The notes: generated from the sequence alone by a model not told the origin. Numbered from the stretch's first letter, positions 49,801 through 62,757 are shown. The stretch: DNA of 64,000 bases from Polytrichum commune (GCA_950295325.1 OX485807.1:29297666-29361665), one strand, 5' to 3'. Numbers and translations are program-made.

Positions 49801-51253
49801 ATTATGTCCAAGAGAACTTTTGATGTCACTCTCCTCAGAAGACACTGACCTATGGATCCTAATCGTCTGATTCCCAAGAGGGCCAATCCCCGGTGAATCG
49901 CCACGGGGGCCTTTAGAATAGCTTTCGAGTGTGTCATCACTACTTTGCCTCCCCAAGGACTCAACTGATTCACGCGGAGACGTTCTTCCTTGATATAGAC
50001 GACCTCCTGAATTTCGCAGACTACGACCAGTTGTAATCTGAGGTTTAGGCTTCTCTCTTGCCTTGTAGAGTGGGCCAGCTGCTCTCCGTGCAGCAAGAGC
50101 TTTTCTGGGTGAAAATGCTGTTAGATCATCTTCAGAGTCTTCATCACCTGAATCTCGAGACACATCAAAGGGTGATATTTTTTTACCATTACTGCCAGAT
50201 TCACTTGTCCCTCTCTTGCCCTGGTCAATCTGTGGTCCTTGTCTTTGATCAATTGTGTCACTTGGAGTAGGGTCAACATATTGGTGTTTATGCATAGGTG
50301 AGCTTTGAGTGTCTTCCACAGTGGTGGTATCAACCCTGTTGCTATCCTCCAATCCCACTCGCCCCTTTCTGTGACTACTAGTATCTTCTGAAGCACCATG
50401 CGTAGATTCAGATGATGTAGACCCATGAGGTTTATGTCCCTTTCTACTCTCATTACCATCTTCTACACTGATAGGCTCAGCTCCCTTTGCTCCATGTACA
50501 TTGCGAAAGACTGGTGACCTCTTATTATCATCAACATCTGTGTGCCTTGTCACACGATCAACTTGAGGAGGTCCATGATTATGGTGCCCCTGTTCACGTA
50601 GCCTCTCATTGTGAGAAGTTGTGCTCGCATGCTTTGCTGCACAACAATGTGAGAAGCAGTGAGTCCACTACCTGTGAGAAACAGCAAATACTCTCTAATC
50701 TCACTGCTTGTAAGTGAAACTAGCTCCCAGTAAACTGACACAAAAATTTATCCCATGTTCCACCTTGTCCAAAAACATGTCCTCTTGGACAAGGTGAAAC
50801 ACCTGGCACATAAATTAAATGGTATAACTAGACTAGGAATCCAATAAGACCTTGAAGAAATTGCTGGACGTGGATAACAAGCATGACTCCTTTCTCAAGG
50901 AAATGATATGATTATTCCACTACTCTGAAAATAAACAGCCTCATATCTTGGTCCAACTGTTGTTAAACCTCAAGATGATGTAGCACAACAAACCATCAGG
51001 TTCTGAAACCTTGACACAGGTCAACCACTCCATGAAACTAACAAACTAATTCCCACATTGTTTTCAGGCCCAATATGCATACAGGAGTCAAGGAGTAGAT
51101 GAAGGAGAACTAGGAAGTACAGTGGCCATTAAAAAACAGACCTTTCAAAACAGTCGAACAGTTGCCGCACTTGTACAGAGGAGTTCCAGGGGGGGGTTCT
51201 TGGAGAAGTGCAAGGCATTTTGGGCACCGCACAATCCTAGGCTTTTTATCCAT
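46885..51253 (-). CDS. EDR4-like (ENHANCED DISEASE RESISTANCE 4 family) zinc-ribbon protein, 5 coding exons
   Basis: Member of the plant EDR4/DUF3133 family; Arabidopsis EDR4 is known to modulate powdery-mildew resistance with the kinase EDR1 and clathrin. Exons: 51253-51142, 50636-47912, 47492-47432, 47316-47093, 46945-46885. All are GT/AG and in phase, giving 1060 aa. An N-terminal zinc ribbon has CPKC at 10-13 and CGNC at 29-32, the place where family members start. A long charged, Ser/Pro-rich low-complexity middle follows. The second zinc ribbon (about 673-707, CRHC then CGAC) is the DUF3133 signature. A conserved C-terminal module starts near AEEFAGPIHPG and continues YDTRAGFWGTMGGPCLGMIP, VLVNGRELH and LGRLAPT. 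Exon 2 alone covers 86% of the protein. Reading exon 2 through its 3' splice donor would give a spurious hydrophobic tail; the spliced version restores the family C terminus. Confidence 0.92.
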
Positions 51254-52286
51254 TGTCAAGCGGAAAAGCTGCGAACACCAATACCGGAAGTTGTATGAGA
51301 AGCATATTACATCCACTGGTCTAGTAAACCCTTAGCTCATCATTCCTAAGGGAAAACTGCTTGTTGCTTAAAGCAAAACCCTTGGCACATGTAGTGGCCT
51401 AGGGCAGACATAGCATCACAGAACAATAAAACCTAACAGCAGATCTTCCCAGAACTTTCAAATTGCCACATGTTAACGTGTTCATAGAGTCACATGCAGT
51501 CCAAAACACATCAAACTGATACCTGGCAGTTTCCTTTTATGTGAAACCTACCTAAATGCTCCACTTTAATGGCCTACGCCAATGATGCCTCTAACACAAA
51601 AGCGGGAACTTCCAGCAGTCGTGACAGGTGTATCCACAACTTAAGAATTCACATCCAATGTCAAGCCCAACTTGGCAAATAAAGAATTCCTGTCCTCTCA
51701 CCAAATGGCTGAGCAAACGGTCAAACTCTGGCTCCAGAAACTAGGTTTGCAGACCTAAGTGATTATATCCTATTGCAACAACACTACAGCGAGACAGTAC
51801 TGTGGTGCCGATATTTCTTCCCGTGCTGAAGATGCAGAGGCACCATTACAAATCCGGGAAGAAGCTGTAGGTCTCCGATCAGAGAAAACAAGGAGAAACT
51901 AATAAATCTAATGAAGACTGAGGGCTCCTGCCACAAGCTAGGTTTGTGATGTGTCCGCCAACCTACATAGCATAGCCCTGTGAAGGATGGATATCTCCAG
52001 ATTGCACCCTCAACCCTACTAACGAGATAGAGAGCGCTCCTCCTGATGCACACAGTAAGGCACCGGAACAGTCCCGCCGTACAAATGGTTCTCTATACTG
52101 CTATACTCCAGTTACTTGAATTCTAAAAGCGCTCCTCCTGGTGCACACACTACAGTGCCGGAACAGTCCCGCCGTACAAATGGTTCTCTATACTGCCATG
52201 CTCCAGTTACTTGAATTCTCGTAACCAAAACAACAAGAAGCAAGGTTCGCAGGAGACCTAATCACTTCAACGTAGTGAGCCTCACC
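51254..52286 (-). promoter_or_regulatory. Probable 5'UTR intron of the EDR4-like gene
   Basis: Just upstream of the ATG there is an acceptor-like TTCGCAG|CTTTTCC (exon would resume at 51268). About 1 kb further upstream a strong donor CCAG|GTGAGG lies at 52286/52285. Together they suggest a leader intron 52285-51269 with a first, non-coding exon ending at 52286. The intron contains a 95-bp tandem duplication. This is inference from splice consensus only. Confidence 0.5.
52034..52219. repeat. Near-perfect 95-bp tandem duplication
   Basis: Copies at 52034-52124 and 52129-52219 share GCGCTCCTCCTG, CCGGAACAGTCCCGCCGTAC and CCAGTTACTTGAATTCT with only a few differences. It lies inside the likely leader intron of the EDR4-like gene. 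Confidence 0.88.
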
Positions 52287-52707
52287 TGGTGTAGATAAAA
52301 TCAGAGGCCGATGCAGATATAAAAAGTGATCAATCCCACTCTCAGCTGCTCTGCGTCCTCACTCCGCTGCCTTCCTTTCCCGCCTACCTAGTACTTCTAC
52401 AGAACCTGAGGGAAGTGTTCCTGCGCCCGTGGATCCTGAAATACTTCTACGATTCTCTCTTTCTCTCTCTCTACCCTTGCAAAGCTCCTCTCCTACCACG
52501 ACCGTCTCTCCCAGACGCGCTCCACGGGCTACACCGTCAACAGCATCCACACTCCGCAATAGCATCCACGCCGACTGCGACGATGATATCCCTAGAATAC
52601 GAGATCGAAGGCACGAAGAAGCTGTAGTGGATGCGCAATGCTCCCCATCAGCTGTCCATAAGTCATCGTCCACTGTGCAGCACCATCCTCCATCGACCAA
52701 AGAAGCG

Positions 52708-53415
52708 CAGTTGACATGGAGAATGGCAACACCGAGAACTATACTACTACCACCGAATCCGCAATCCTGCCATACGCAGTTGTTACCATCATCATGTTGC
52801 AGTAGTGTAGACTTCGCCAACCTCCACTATAAGAAGCATCATCGTCATCGTCACAGCCTACACCAAACAAGCAAACCTCATTACGACTTCACCAAGCCAT
52901 GGCTGTCTGAGTGCCCCTGAGTTATCCCCTCCTCCCTAAAACCTAAAACCGAAAACCGTACGCACTCGCACCCGCAAGCACGTGGGGAGGCAAGAGTGGA
53001 CTCACATGGTGGTATCAAGGAGGCTAGAATAGAACACTCAAATCTCCACCAAATGAACGCGAAGTTGCCATGGAGAATGGCAACACCATGACCTATTCTA
53101 CTACCACCGAATCCGCAATCCTGCCATACGCATCTTCATCATGTTGAAGTAGTGTAGACTTCGTCAACGTCCACCATAAGCATCATCGTCATCGTCATCG
53201 TCATCATCATCCCAGTCTACACCAAATAAGCGAACTTCATTACGGTTTCACCAAGCCATGGCTGTCTGAGAGTGCCCCTGAGTTATATCCCTCCTCCCTA
53301 AAACCTAAAAAGCGCACCGCTCGAATCCGCAAGCGCGTTGGGAGGCAAGAGTGGACTCACATGATGGCGTTCGAAAAAGGCAAGACTGGAATGCTCAAAT
53401 CTCCACCAAATGAGC
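52708..53415. repeat. Tandem duplication of about 350 bp upstream of the EDR4-like gene
   Basis: Copy 1 (52708-53057) and copy 2 (53069-53415) share CATGGAGAATGGCAACACC, CCGAATCCGCAATCCTGCCA, CACCAAGCCATGGCTGTCTG and GCAAGAGTGGACTCACATG. They differ by expansion of a TCATCG microsatellite in copy 2. The open frames on both strands here have no recognisable domain and are probably chance products of GC-rich repeat sequence. Confidence 0.82.
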
Positions 53416-53841
53416 TCGCGTGAAGCGCAGGTGCAAGCGTAGGAGCCCGGGGATGCCGCGTTGCGCGTCGCTCCATGGCCACGGGCCCCGAACGCCCGAT
53501 GCTACTGGTCGTGCCCTCGCCATCGCCATCGCCATCGACCCTTTCTCCCTTTCTCCTTCCTTTCCTTCCTTCTCGCATGCCTAGGTAAAGCTTTTGGTGC
53601 TTTGCCCTCCTCCCCGCACTTAGTGATCGCCCCCCCCCACCCCTTGCTGCTGCCCGCGGGCAGGGTGTAATAAAGTTTCCTAAAAACACCATGATGTGGC
53701 ATTGGCTGCCCTTACCATTAAACTATGTAGCAATTGTCCCTTCCATGAGTAGTATCTTAAATTGTGGCACTAAATATTCAAAATAATACATTAAACATAG
53801 ATGCGTATATTACCCCCACTTGCTCGTTCAATGCTCATTGC

Positions 53842-54225
53842 TAAGGTATGTGGGTGTTGTTTGGTTCATTTTTCACATTCTCCAACTTCTACCGATTAGA
53901 TTTACACAACAAAAACTCGTGTTGCGTTCGCAAATCTACAATGAAATATATGCAAAAATCGGCTTGAAAATGAAACCTCTCCTAATTTAGTTATGATTAT
54001 CGAAAGTGCATGTTTGTTGATTTCTCAACTGAATACATAGGTCCTCCCAATTGTGTACCCTTTCAAGTGTAAAGTAGTTATCAGTATTTGAAGACGTAGT
54101 CCAATCTCTTTTTAAACATGTGTCTTGATGATGTTTGTGCTTGATCCTCACCAAACCTCGTACCAATCAAATCTAGCAGTCCGATTAAGAAAACGAGCCA
54201 CTTAAGACCCATGTACCTTGTGTTC
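53842..54225. mobile_element. Tourist-like MITE, family with GGTATGTGGGTGTT ends, copy 4
   Basis: Starts TAA GGTATGTGGGTGTTGTTTGG, which resembles the classical Tourist terminus. The right end lies near CTTAAGACCCATGTACC at 54202-54218. The interior matches 36753-37185 and 15833-16201. Confidence 0.6.
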
Positions 54226-54901
54226 CTCATTTCTTCAAAATTATCGTGATGCTTCCTGTGTGAGATCATTAAGTTGAGGTAGATTATGGGTCTTAAAATG
54301 GTTACTTTTCCAACTAGCCCACTTCTCCTAAGATTTGAAACATGCTATTAGCATGAGATGGTCATCACGTACAAATTGAGGCCATAATCACTTTCTTCGT
54401 GGTTTTGAGAACTCGTATGAATATTTTATTCATTATCAAATCGAAAATTCTCGTATTGATTAAGTGGTCGTGTAGGTTCCCCCCCCCCCCCAAAACCAAT
54501 TGTGTTGATTGTTGAACCTATAATGGTTATCATCTTTTGAACACGCAATCTCCTCTCTTATAAACACATATCTTTTTGGTAAAGCCGTTCTTGGAGCCAC
54601 GCCTAATCGCATATCCCACTCAAATGCATGTGCCCGATTAAAGACAAGTAATCAAAGTAGGCACATCTACTTAATGTCTTGTACATGCGTAAAGGACTTG
54701 CCAAGAATGCTTTAGGATGGTTAAGATGCAACGGAGTTCAAAAACTTTTTGCCCTCCACCCCGTACTTAGTGATTGCCCCATGCCACAATAAAGTTTCCC
54801 AAAACATGTGGCACTTGTAACTTACATAGCCCCCCCCCCTTCCATTGACATCCAATTTGTTAGCATTGAATATATACTATTAAATATAGGTAGGTGTCCC
54901 A

Positions 54902-55069
54902 CATAACATTATTCAGGATTCATAACAATGTTATGTGGGATTGATAATATTCTACATAATATTTATATATATTTTCCACATTCAGTCTGAAGGTGGGAAA
55001 CATATGGGAGTATTTTGGAGAATATTGTCAGTCCCACATAACATTGTTATGATTCTGAATAATGTTATG
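54902..55069. mobile_element. Hairpin MITE of 168 bp
   Basis: The left arm CATAACATTATTCAGGATTC and right arm GATTCTGAATAATGTTATG are inverted, and the pairing continues inward through AACAATGTTATGTGGGA for about 50 bp per side. A diverged relative is at 37618-37770. Confidence 0.8.
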
Positions 55070-57382
55070 CACTCGTTCAACCCTTGTTGTTCAAAATTAG
55101 TGCAACAGTTCCCACCATGGGGGTAATTATGAAATAAAACCCCTTATATATGTGAGGAAGTCATAGAGAAAAACATACGTATACATACTAATAATATCCT
55201 AGAAAAAGGACTTGTGTACTTATACGAAGCTTTTCAATTTAATGTGATAAATGCCTCCACTACATACACAAAATTAAATTGTGAAATAAATAAGCATTTG
55301 TTACATATACAATTCATTTTCACTTTCCAATGAGAAAGTCATTGAACATTTTCTCCATTATAATATACAACTCATATTAATTTGACCATGAAACACACAT
55401 CATTTGATTATTATAGTACATTGGATGAAATTCATAAATCTATTCTCAAATTTTTCTTTAAAACCTTAAGACCCCTTTTTGAACATGTACACACTAGAGA
55501 CTTAAAAAATACCTCTCCCTTGTTTTTATCGTGTATGTTAATGCCGCAAATAACGGCCCTTTCTATACTCACATAGGTTCGTACATGGTATGAATAATCC
55601 ACCCCCCAAAGTTCTTTGCTTACCGTCAGTGCCTTAGCTTATACATAGGCCACATGGACACATGCAACAAGCTTGCTAGGAATGCTCTAGCAGAAACCAA
55701 TGCAATGCACTAGAGTTCAAATACCTCTTTGCCCTTCAGCTTGCACTTACTATGTAACATTATTAAGCATCTAGATGATGGTCTCTTTCCAAATAAAGAG
55801 GTCGCAATTAAAATTTTATGATGAATTGTAGTTGGTTGTCAAAAACTTTGCAATACACAATCTTGGTGCTTCCCATAATCAAGGAATCTTGAAATTGAAG
55901 GAGAATTATGCTCACCTGATACATGGTCCCACATAATGGAGCCAATGAGTTGAGTAATGTTATGTGATCACCCCATGCCCATGGGTGAATAGTGTTCCCC
56001 AAATTAGACCACAGTAGGCTTTTGCCAAAAAGTTGTATTGATTGCCCTTATCATCTAACTTAACATGCACTTCATTAGCATCATTGCATCAATTGAAATG
56101 CATATTCAAAATAAAACATTAAATAGTGTCCCACTCCTCTTGTTCAATATTTGTTGCTCAAAATCATCATCATGGTTCTCGCGTATCATTAGTGCCTTAT
56201 ACATGTGCCACATGGACATTGCTATGAATGCTATAGTGCAATCCACTTTGTTGCACCGAAGCCAATCGCTCATCCAAGAACATAAGAGTCGTCATAATCC
56301 ATTACATATTATCATCCACGGAGGCATGATGTCATCCATAAGTATCAAATGATGTTCTTGAGCCAATTCATTATGAATGGTAACCTACTAAAGTAGGTGG
56401 ATGACTTGCTGCTCCCGTGGCTCATCATCCACTCTCCTCTCACTGGTTATATAGTTCAAAAACTCTTTGCCTTCCATCCCGCAGTTAGTGATTGCCTCAT
56501 GCCCACATGTAGACCACACAATAAGGTTTCCTAAAACATATGGCATTAGTCGCCCTTACCATTTGACTTACGACCTTCTACCCATCAAAGATAGGTACCT
56601 TATTAAACACTTGTTCAAATACTCTTTGTTCAAACTTCTTGCAACTCTTGCATTAAGTTAGTGCCTACATGAGCCACGCGGACACGTGCGATGATGGATA
56701 ATGTATCTTACTCACTCACTCACTTTAGATGGATAAATATATATATTTGCATCCATTTCTTGTATGATATAGCACATGCAATTGGTGCAATGTGGTTAGC
56801 AAATCCAAATCATGCCCATAGTCATTTGCATAGTAATTTAGAGCTCATGTGAATATCATGTTCATTATCAAACTGAAGATTCTCATGCTCATTGAGTAGT
56901 CGTATAAGTCCCCCAATCATGTTCACTTTTGAACTTATAATGGTTAACCCTATAACGTGATCAATATAGGGCTAACGGGCTCGCATTCATGCCGGTATCT
57001 AATACTGGCGTTTTTCTTTTTCTTTTTCTTGTAACCCTATCTCTTTCAAACACATGTCTTGTTGGTGCCAGTTCTTAGATGCACACTTAGCCACATGCCA
57101 CTCAAATATATGTGTCCAAGTTTTGTTAGTATTCAAATTAGGCACCTCTACCTTACACTAGAGTTCAAATACTATTTCCTTCTTGAGCATCAACAAAAGA
57201 TTAAAAACAATCACTAAACATACTACTTATTCAACCACGTGAATCACAACCACATAGTGCAATACTTATTCAGTATTCTTGTTCGAACTTATTGCAACTC
57301 TCGCATATCATAAGTACCTACAGGCGCCACACGTGTATGAGTGAGTGAGAGATCTAAATCTTAGCTTGGCTAAACATACACT
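55070..57382. other. AT-rich intergenic DNA, no gene seen
   Basis: Contains an inverted copy of the 17690-17860 repeat at 56760-56950 and a retroposon-like tail (GGGCTAACGGGCTCGCATTC plus a T-rich end) at 56965-57035. Short open frames are unrecognised. Confidence 0.35.
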
Positions 57383-57898
57383 TCCTCCATCCCAAAATGA
57401 TTGTCATGCCTCCCGGATTTTTTTTGTCCCAAAATGATTGTCCGGTTTAACTGCCTGGCTATAAATTTGAGGCTCAAAATCAAATATTTTTGTGTCAAAC
57501 TTTCATCATCAAGAAGTCATTCGACACTACAACTTCAAGGGGTGTTTCCTATGATCGGGGAGAACCAGCAGTTAGTTACAGATGAACCGGTTGAGTTTGA
57601 GAAATAACTGGTTGAAGTTCAAGACAGCAGGAAAATTACCGATCATGTTAGAGGAATTTATAGAATATACCCCAATTTAATAAAGGAAAACCGAAGGATG
57701 TCAACATGTAACCGGTTGGACTTGCAAACACTAGGATCTCAACCGATTATGCCCAAAAATCTCCCCGATCACTAGGTGTTTCGGAGTAGTTGTTGCTTTC
57801 TATTTAAGAGTTGTACTTATAACTACTCGGTCAATGGTCAATGGGCCTTAATCTCGCAAAAGTTAAGAACACGGACAATCATTTTAAGATGGAAGGAT
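57383..57898. mobile_element. Stowaway/Tc1-mariner-like MITE carrying the AACCGGTT repeat
   Basis: The left end contains TTCCTCCATCCCAAAATGAT and the right end the complement of TTCCATCTTAAAATGATTG, resembling Stowaway termini (CTCCCTCCGTCCC) with TA at the flank. A second Stowaway-like half-motif follows at 57425-57445. The dispersed 200-bp repeat at 57560-57775 lies inside, so either it was captured or the element grew by nesting. Confidence 0.6.
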
Positions 57899-60366
57899 TA
57901 TTAGGGAGTCGATACTTGTTTCAAGTGCATTTTCGTAAAGAGGCCATTCCCCTTGTGTTGCAAAGCTCCATGTGGGTCGGCGAGTGGGTGGGTGGGATCA
58001 TTCCTAATATCTAAGTAAGACAAAGTGAATATTCAAAGCCTTGCTTTGAACATCTTCAAGTGAGCCACAAAGTGAAGAAATGGATGTTGTCACTCATTTG
58101 TAACCGGCTATAAGAGCAACGTAGGACCAACATGGCTCAAGATGGAAGCAATAACACTAATGTGAACACAAAGTGGTTTAAAAGAGTAAACAAATTCGGT
58201 GTTACAATTGTGAAGAGGTTGCCTTGCATGTGCTCATGCCACCAACCAAATCAAAAGAGAGGATTAGTAACATACATGAGGTGAATAACAACAAAGCTCG
58301 ATTGTCATACATGTTACATGACGATCACATAACATTGCTCAATTGACGAGTTGTGTTAAGTTATCATGACTTCAAATTAATTATGAAGGACTTAGGCTCC
58401 GACATCCAAAGTCTTTATTCTCAAATCAATTGTTGGACCCATGAACACAACTCATTAGTTGAGTAATGTTGTGCAACTAAACATACATTTTGTGAATAGA
58501 ATATACAAGAGCTTGGTGGTAAGCTTATTCCATTGTACACATTCTTTGACCACCTTTGTCTACATGTTTTACGACGAGGTAAATAGAATATGGCTAAAAC
58601 TTATTCACATGCATGGTAAGTGCTTCCAAGACATGTGTTTAGGGTTTAAGACTATACTTACTTAGGGCAACTTACCATAATTGAGGTGCAACTCAAATTT
58701 TGAACCATGGTTACCTTTATTGATCATATATCCAACATGAGGTGACTCCTCAACTCAATTAGTATTCCTATCATCCATATGAAAACATGTAAAAATCAAT
58801 GTCATTGTTATTTTTTTAATTAACAAAAACAAAGGCATTTGTTCATTGCCAACTCATATGTGTGCAAGAGAGAGAGAGAGGCTAGTGGGGTTGGCATGAA
58901 AATGTTCAAGATGCTATGTTTAGCATGCCAAGCTCAAAACATTTTGCTCCTTTCATTCTTGACTAATGCGAGTAAGTAAATCATGGTCATAAATGTTATC
59001 AATAACTTTGACGATCCAAGATTTTTGAACAATCATTGAGAATGCTAACCATGGATACAATTGATATCCAATACTCTTGTACAAGAGACTTTGATGTATT
59101 TTGTATGTATATGTGCCGTATGGATATGTTTGTTCTAAGTGCAACTTAGTAGGCACTAGAGCATTCTAGTCAAAAAGGTAGACACTGCACATTACCATGT
59201 AATTATGATGACTCATAGGCTAGGGCTAACAATCTCACATTCACGTCAGTGGTATCACCAATGACAATTTTTAAGTTTTCTTTCCCTTGCAATTTATTAC
59301 ACCGGATTTCAACAACTTTTTCCCGTACCTCATATAAGTAACTTGAATGAGTGAACATAGTTTGCCAAGGTTCTAGTATGTAAACGGGACCTAACTAATG
59401 TTCCTTATGTTGTATTGTAGTTATGTCCCATTTAAAATGGTCATACCTAATCTTTGATGAGCTACACTTTCGGAAGATTGTGACCATGAAATGAACATTG
59501 TTATATGGACAACGACTACATGCACACCAAAGTTATATATATAGTCTTCCGCTTAAGGGTTACGCACTTTGAACCAAAGCCGTTGGTGTGCACTTAGTTG
59601 GTAGGTGCATACTTTACTCATATCGTTTTCTAGACCTTTTGATTTGACGAATTGCACGCTAGGACTGGAGTATGAAGTCAATGAAGGCGCCATCCGGAAA
59701 GTCTGGGACAATCAGGAGAATGTATTGCAGCGAATCATTTGTTGCGAGAGCCTATTGAGACATTTGTTGGTTTTGAAAGTGCTACTAACTCCAAAGGCTT
59801 TGAAGCTCTGCACAACATTGTCCTCAACATTGACGACCAATTGCTTTGGTCCGATGTTCAAACAAAAGTTGTCAAACATATGTATGATGAACTACGACGA
59901 CCGTTTGAAACGTTTCAATGAAACATCAACAAACAAACATTGAATGTCAAGCGTAAAAAAATCATGCATTCGCGGAAAATGACTTTACATGACATGTTCA
60001 AACAATCAAATATGAACCTTGATTGTTGTGAGAAAAATTGCGCACTTAACCGGGATGCGTACTTAAGCGGGAGATTATTGTATTTTGTTTATATGTTTGA
60101 AATTATTTGGAATGAGGTTTTTCTTCAAAACATTTGCCAAGGTTGTTTAGTCAATGATAGTCGCTTTTCCATTTCATGACAAAATGAGTGCGTCATAAAA
60201 TCTACATTACCACAAACTTAAGTTCCACTTTTGCACAATGCCCATGGTTTTTGAAGTTTATAAATTACGTGACAAACAACTAAACAACCAACATTGGGCA
60301 AAACGACGTGAATTTGAGCCCGTTGGCCCTACCCTGTTCAAGAACCCTCTTAGTGCAAAGTGGGGT
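57899..60366. other. Intergenic DNA, no gene supported
   Basis: At 59600-60180 several plus-strand frames read in short consecutive stretches (for example ETFVGFESATNSKGFEALHN, about 59754-59813) and could be a decayed coding relic. I cannot assign them to a family. Confidence 0.3.
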
Positions 60367-60545
60367 TTATTGTCTACCTTGTGGTGGGTGGCCTCTGGGT
60401 TCCCACCTACCTAGCTTGTTTATTTTTCTAGCAAATAGAGAGAAGATTTCACAACGGGGATCGAACCACCAACCACTCCATTCAGAAATGGGTACCTCTT
60501 CACTATCACCCGGCAGTTTAGGATCATCTCGGACCTTTATAAAAT
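60367..60545 (-). repeat. tRNA-derived SINE-like repeat, copy 1
   Basis: On the minus strand it reads GATAGTGAAGAGGTACCC and then TGGTGGTTCGATCCCC, which resemble tRNA A- and B-box promoter elements with about tRNA-like spacing. It is followed by AATCTTCTCTCTATTTGCTA. A diverged copy in the same orientation is at 62618-62757. Confidence 0.6.
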
Positions 60546-61589
60546 AACAAGCGATCGATAGTAACCAAGGAAATGATAATTGGAACACCGGTTCCATGAG
60601 CCTAGTACTAACACCGACTTATTAGGGTTGACCTAATCAAATAGATTCAAACGTTCAAACCTCACAATTGTTTGGTACCATTCCCCCTTGAATCCTCACC
60701 GGTACGAATGGACGATTTCCGGCCGGGCACGGACGCCGATGCATTAGCTTACACTATACAAAATGATCTCACCCTTTTTGTCCCCGCTCTTGTCTCTACT
60801 TGTACATGCATAAAGTCTACACAATGAATTGTTCCAACAAAAGTAGTCTCTATTATAGAACCATAACCATGCTATGTTCGGGGAAAACCGATGGCTAGTT
60901 CATTATCAACCCATGGATTTCCCCTCATGGCCGGTCCAAATTTCCACCCATCGGATGGCAATCCGACTGTAATTTCAATCCTCCGGCAATTAGCCAATGG
61001 ACCAGAAAATGTCCCAGAAATGTAGCCGATTCTTCTTGTGAGTTACTGGATTTCAGCCGGAAGCATCCAGAGCGCTATTTGTTTGGGGCATCTGATGATG
61101 CACTTGAGGAAGTATCCTAAACCTTAAACTTTTTGAATTATGCAACCTTTCCATGACCAAATCCAATTGCTTCTATGAAGAATTGGGGGACCCTTGGCCT
61201 TCAAGCAATGAAGGCATTGCTAGGTTCAATTCCTGCCAAAAGGATATTAACTTTTCAAATTCAAAGTTTTGAACATGCCTTTCTTTTCACTTATTCAAGA
61301 TTTTGTACTAAGAAATGATTTCTAATAACTTTTCATACCATTTTTAAACAATTAGTGCCGATATGAATTCCATTTAATCGGATATTGGCCCATGAAAATA
61401 TGAAAATATAGGCAATTGGCCGATTGATTTTACAAAAGACCGGCTCTTGCCGATGTAAATTGGAAAAAATCCGACCCTTCGTAGCAACTACCGGCAATTA
61501 GTCACTAAGGCTTCAAAAACTTCCCGAACCCTATAACCATGTTCATAGCTTTAGATGACGGAGAAAATAGACACATCTGAGATATATTC
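60546..61589. other. Intergenic DNA with CCGGCAATTAG-containing repeats, no gene seen
   Basis: The phrase CCGGCAATTAG occurs near 60983 and 61491, and a related GGCAATTGGCCGAT near 61412, suggesting a decayed repeat. No coding signal. Confidence 0.35.
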
Positions 61590-62300
61590 CTTTATGGCCA
61601 CTTCACACATGGACCGAGAGTCATGACCATGAAAATCTACATGGTGTCCCACATGGCACCAAGTGGATAGTGTTTTGTGGTCTATTAGATGTTGCATCAT
61701 GCTTATCAAAAAGAGATGGTCTAATGCAAATCTAGGGGATGTGACAAGAACTTAAATTGTCATTGGGTCCTAGAAAGTGATATTGCCATTGGGGAAGGGG
61801 ATTCCCAAACCACCTACTATTTTGCAAAATCCATAAAATTGTGAGAATCGTCCAAAGGCCATATTGTAGGAACTAGACATTTCATTTTACAATTGATGGG
61901 CCCTCAAGGTCATTCAAATTGAAGTGGACTATGTTGAGGGATTGATGTTTTATGGATATTCCAAAATAGGACTTGGTTTGGGAATCTCCTGCACCAATGG
62001 CAATATGATTTTCTAAAAGCTAATGACAATTCAGTTGCTTGTCACGGCCCCTAGATTTGCATTAGACCCACCTCTTTTTGATGAGTCTAACGCAATATCT
62101 AGTAGACGACAAAACACTATCCACTTGGTGCCATGTAAGACACCATGTAGATTTTTCATCCGCTTCAAAATTATATGGTCCCTCAAACCCTCATGGTCTA
62201 GTGTAAAGTGAACTTGGAACAGCCCTGGCTTCTTGAACAATCACTTGAATCATATATCACATGTCAAGGACCCTCATGCTCTAGTGTACTTAATCACCAC
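61590..62300. mobile_element. Diverged member of the GGGCCACTTCAC Harbinger-like family
   Basis: Left end TTTATGGCCACTTCACACATG resembles the terminus at 33240. The right part carries CACTTGGTGCCATGT, TCTAGTGTAAAGTGAACTTG and CATGCTCTAGTGTA as in the tandem copies at 2105-2795. The right terminus is eroded. Confidence 0.5.
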
Positions 62301-62617
62301 ACTTTGTGTTTCAAGAGATGCAAAGGATTGTGTGAATAAGGTGGAAGCATCCAATTCGATTGGTGACCCAATTATGACACTTTAGTTGTATGAATCACAA
62401 TTAATACTACACTAAATCTTGTATTTAGTGCACCATTTTTGTTGTCTTGCTTGATACTAATTGTAAACCTCCCATACAGTGTCACCAACACTAAGTGTAA
62501 ACATAACATTATTTCTCATTCCTTGTAAAAAGCTTGGCCACTATAGATTTACAATGTTGGCAAATTGTCACTTTTAAGTGAATTTCATCCAAATTTCTTT
62601 TTTGGAACATAGGAGGC

Positions 62618-62757
62618 GTGTGGCCACCTAACTATTTTTTTTGTCGAGTAGAGAGAAGATTAAACGGCTAGGAATCAAACCGCCAATCACTTCACTTGGT
62701 TTTGGGTACCTCTTCACTATCCTCCGGTAGTTTAGGGTCATCTTGGACCAAATTTTT
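62618..62757 (-). repeat. tRNA-derived SINE-like repeat, copy 2
   Basis: The minus strand reads GATAGTGAAGAGGTACCC and GGCGGTTTGATTCC at the same spacing as in the copy at 60367-60545. The B box is mutated, so this copy is probably dead. Confidence 0.55.

Noticed and set aside
52944-52962. Telomere-like CCTAAA words
   Set aside because: Only two or three degenerate repeats occur within a duplicated segment, so this is not a telomeric tract.
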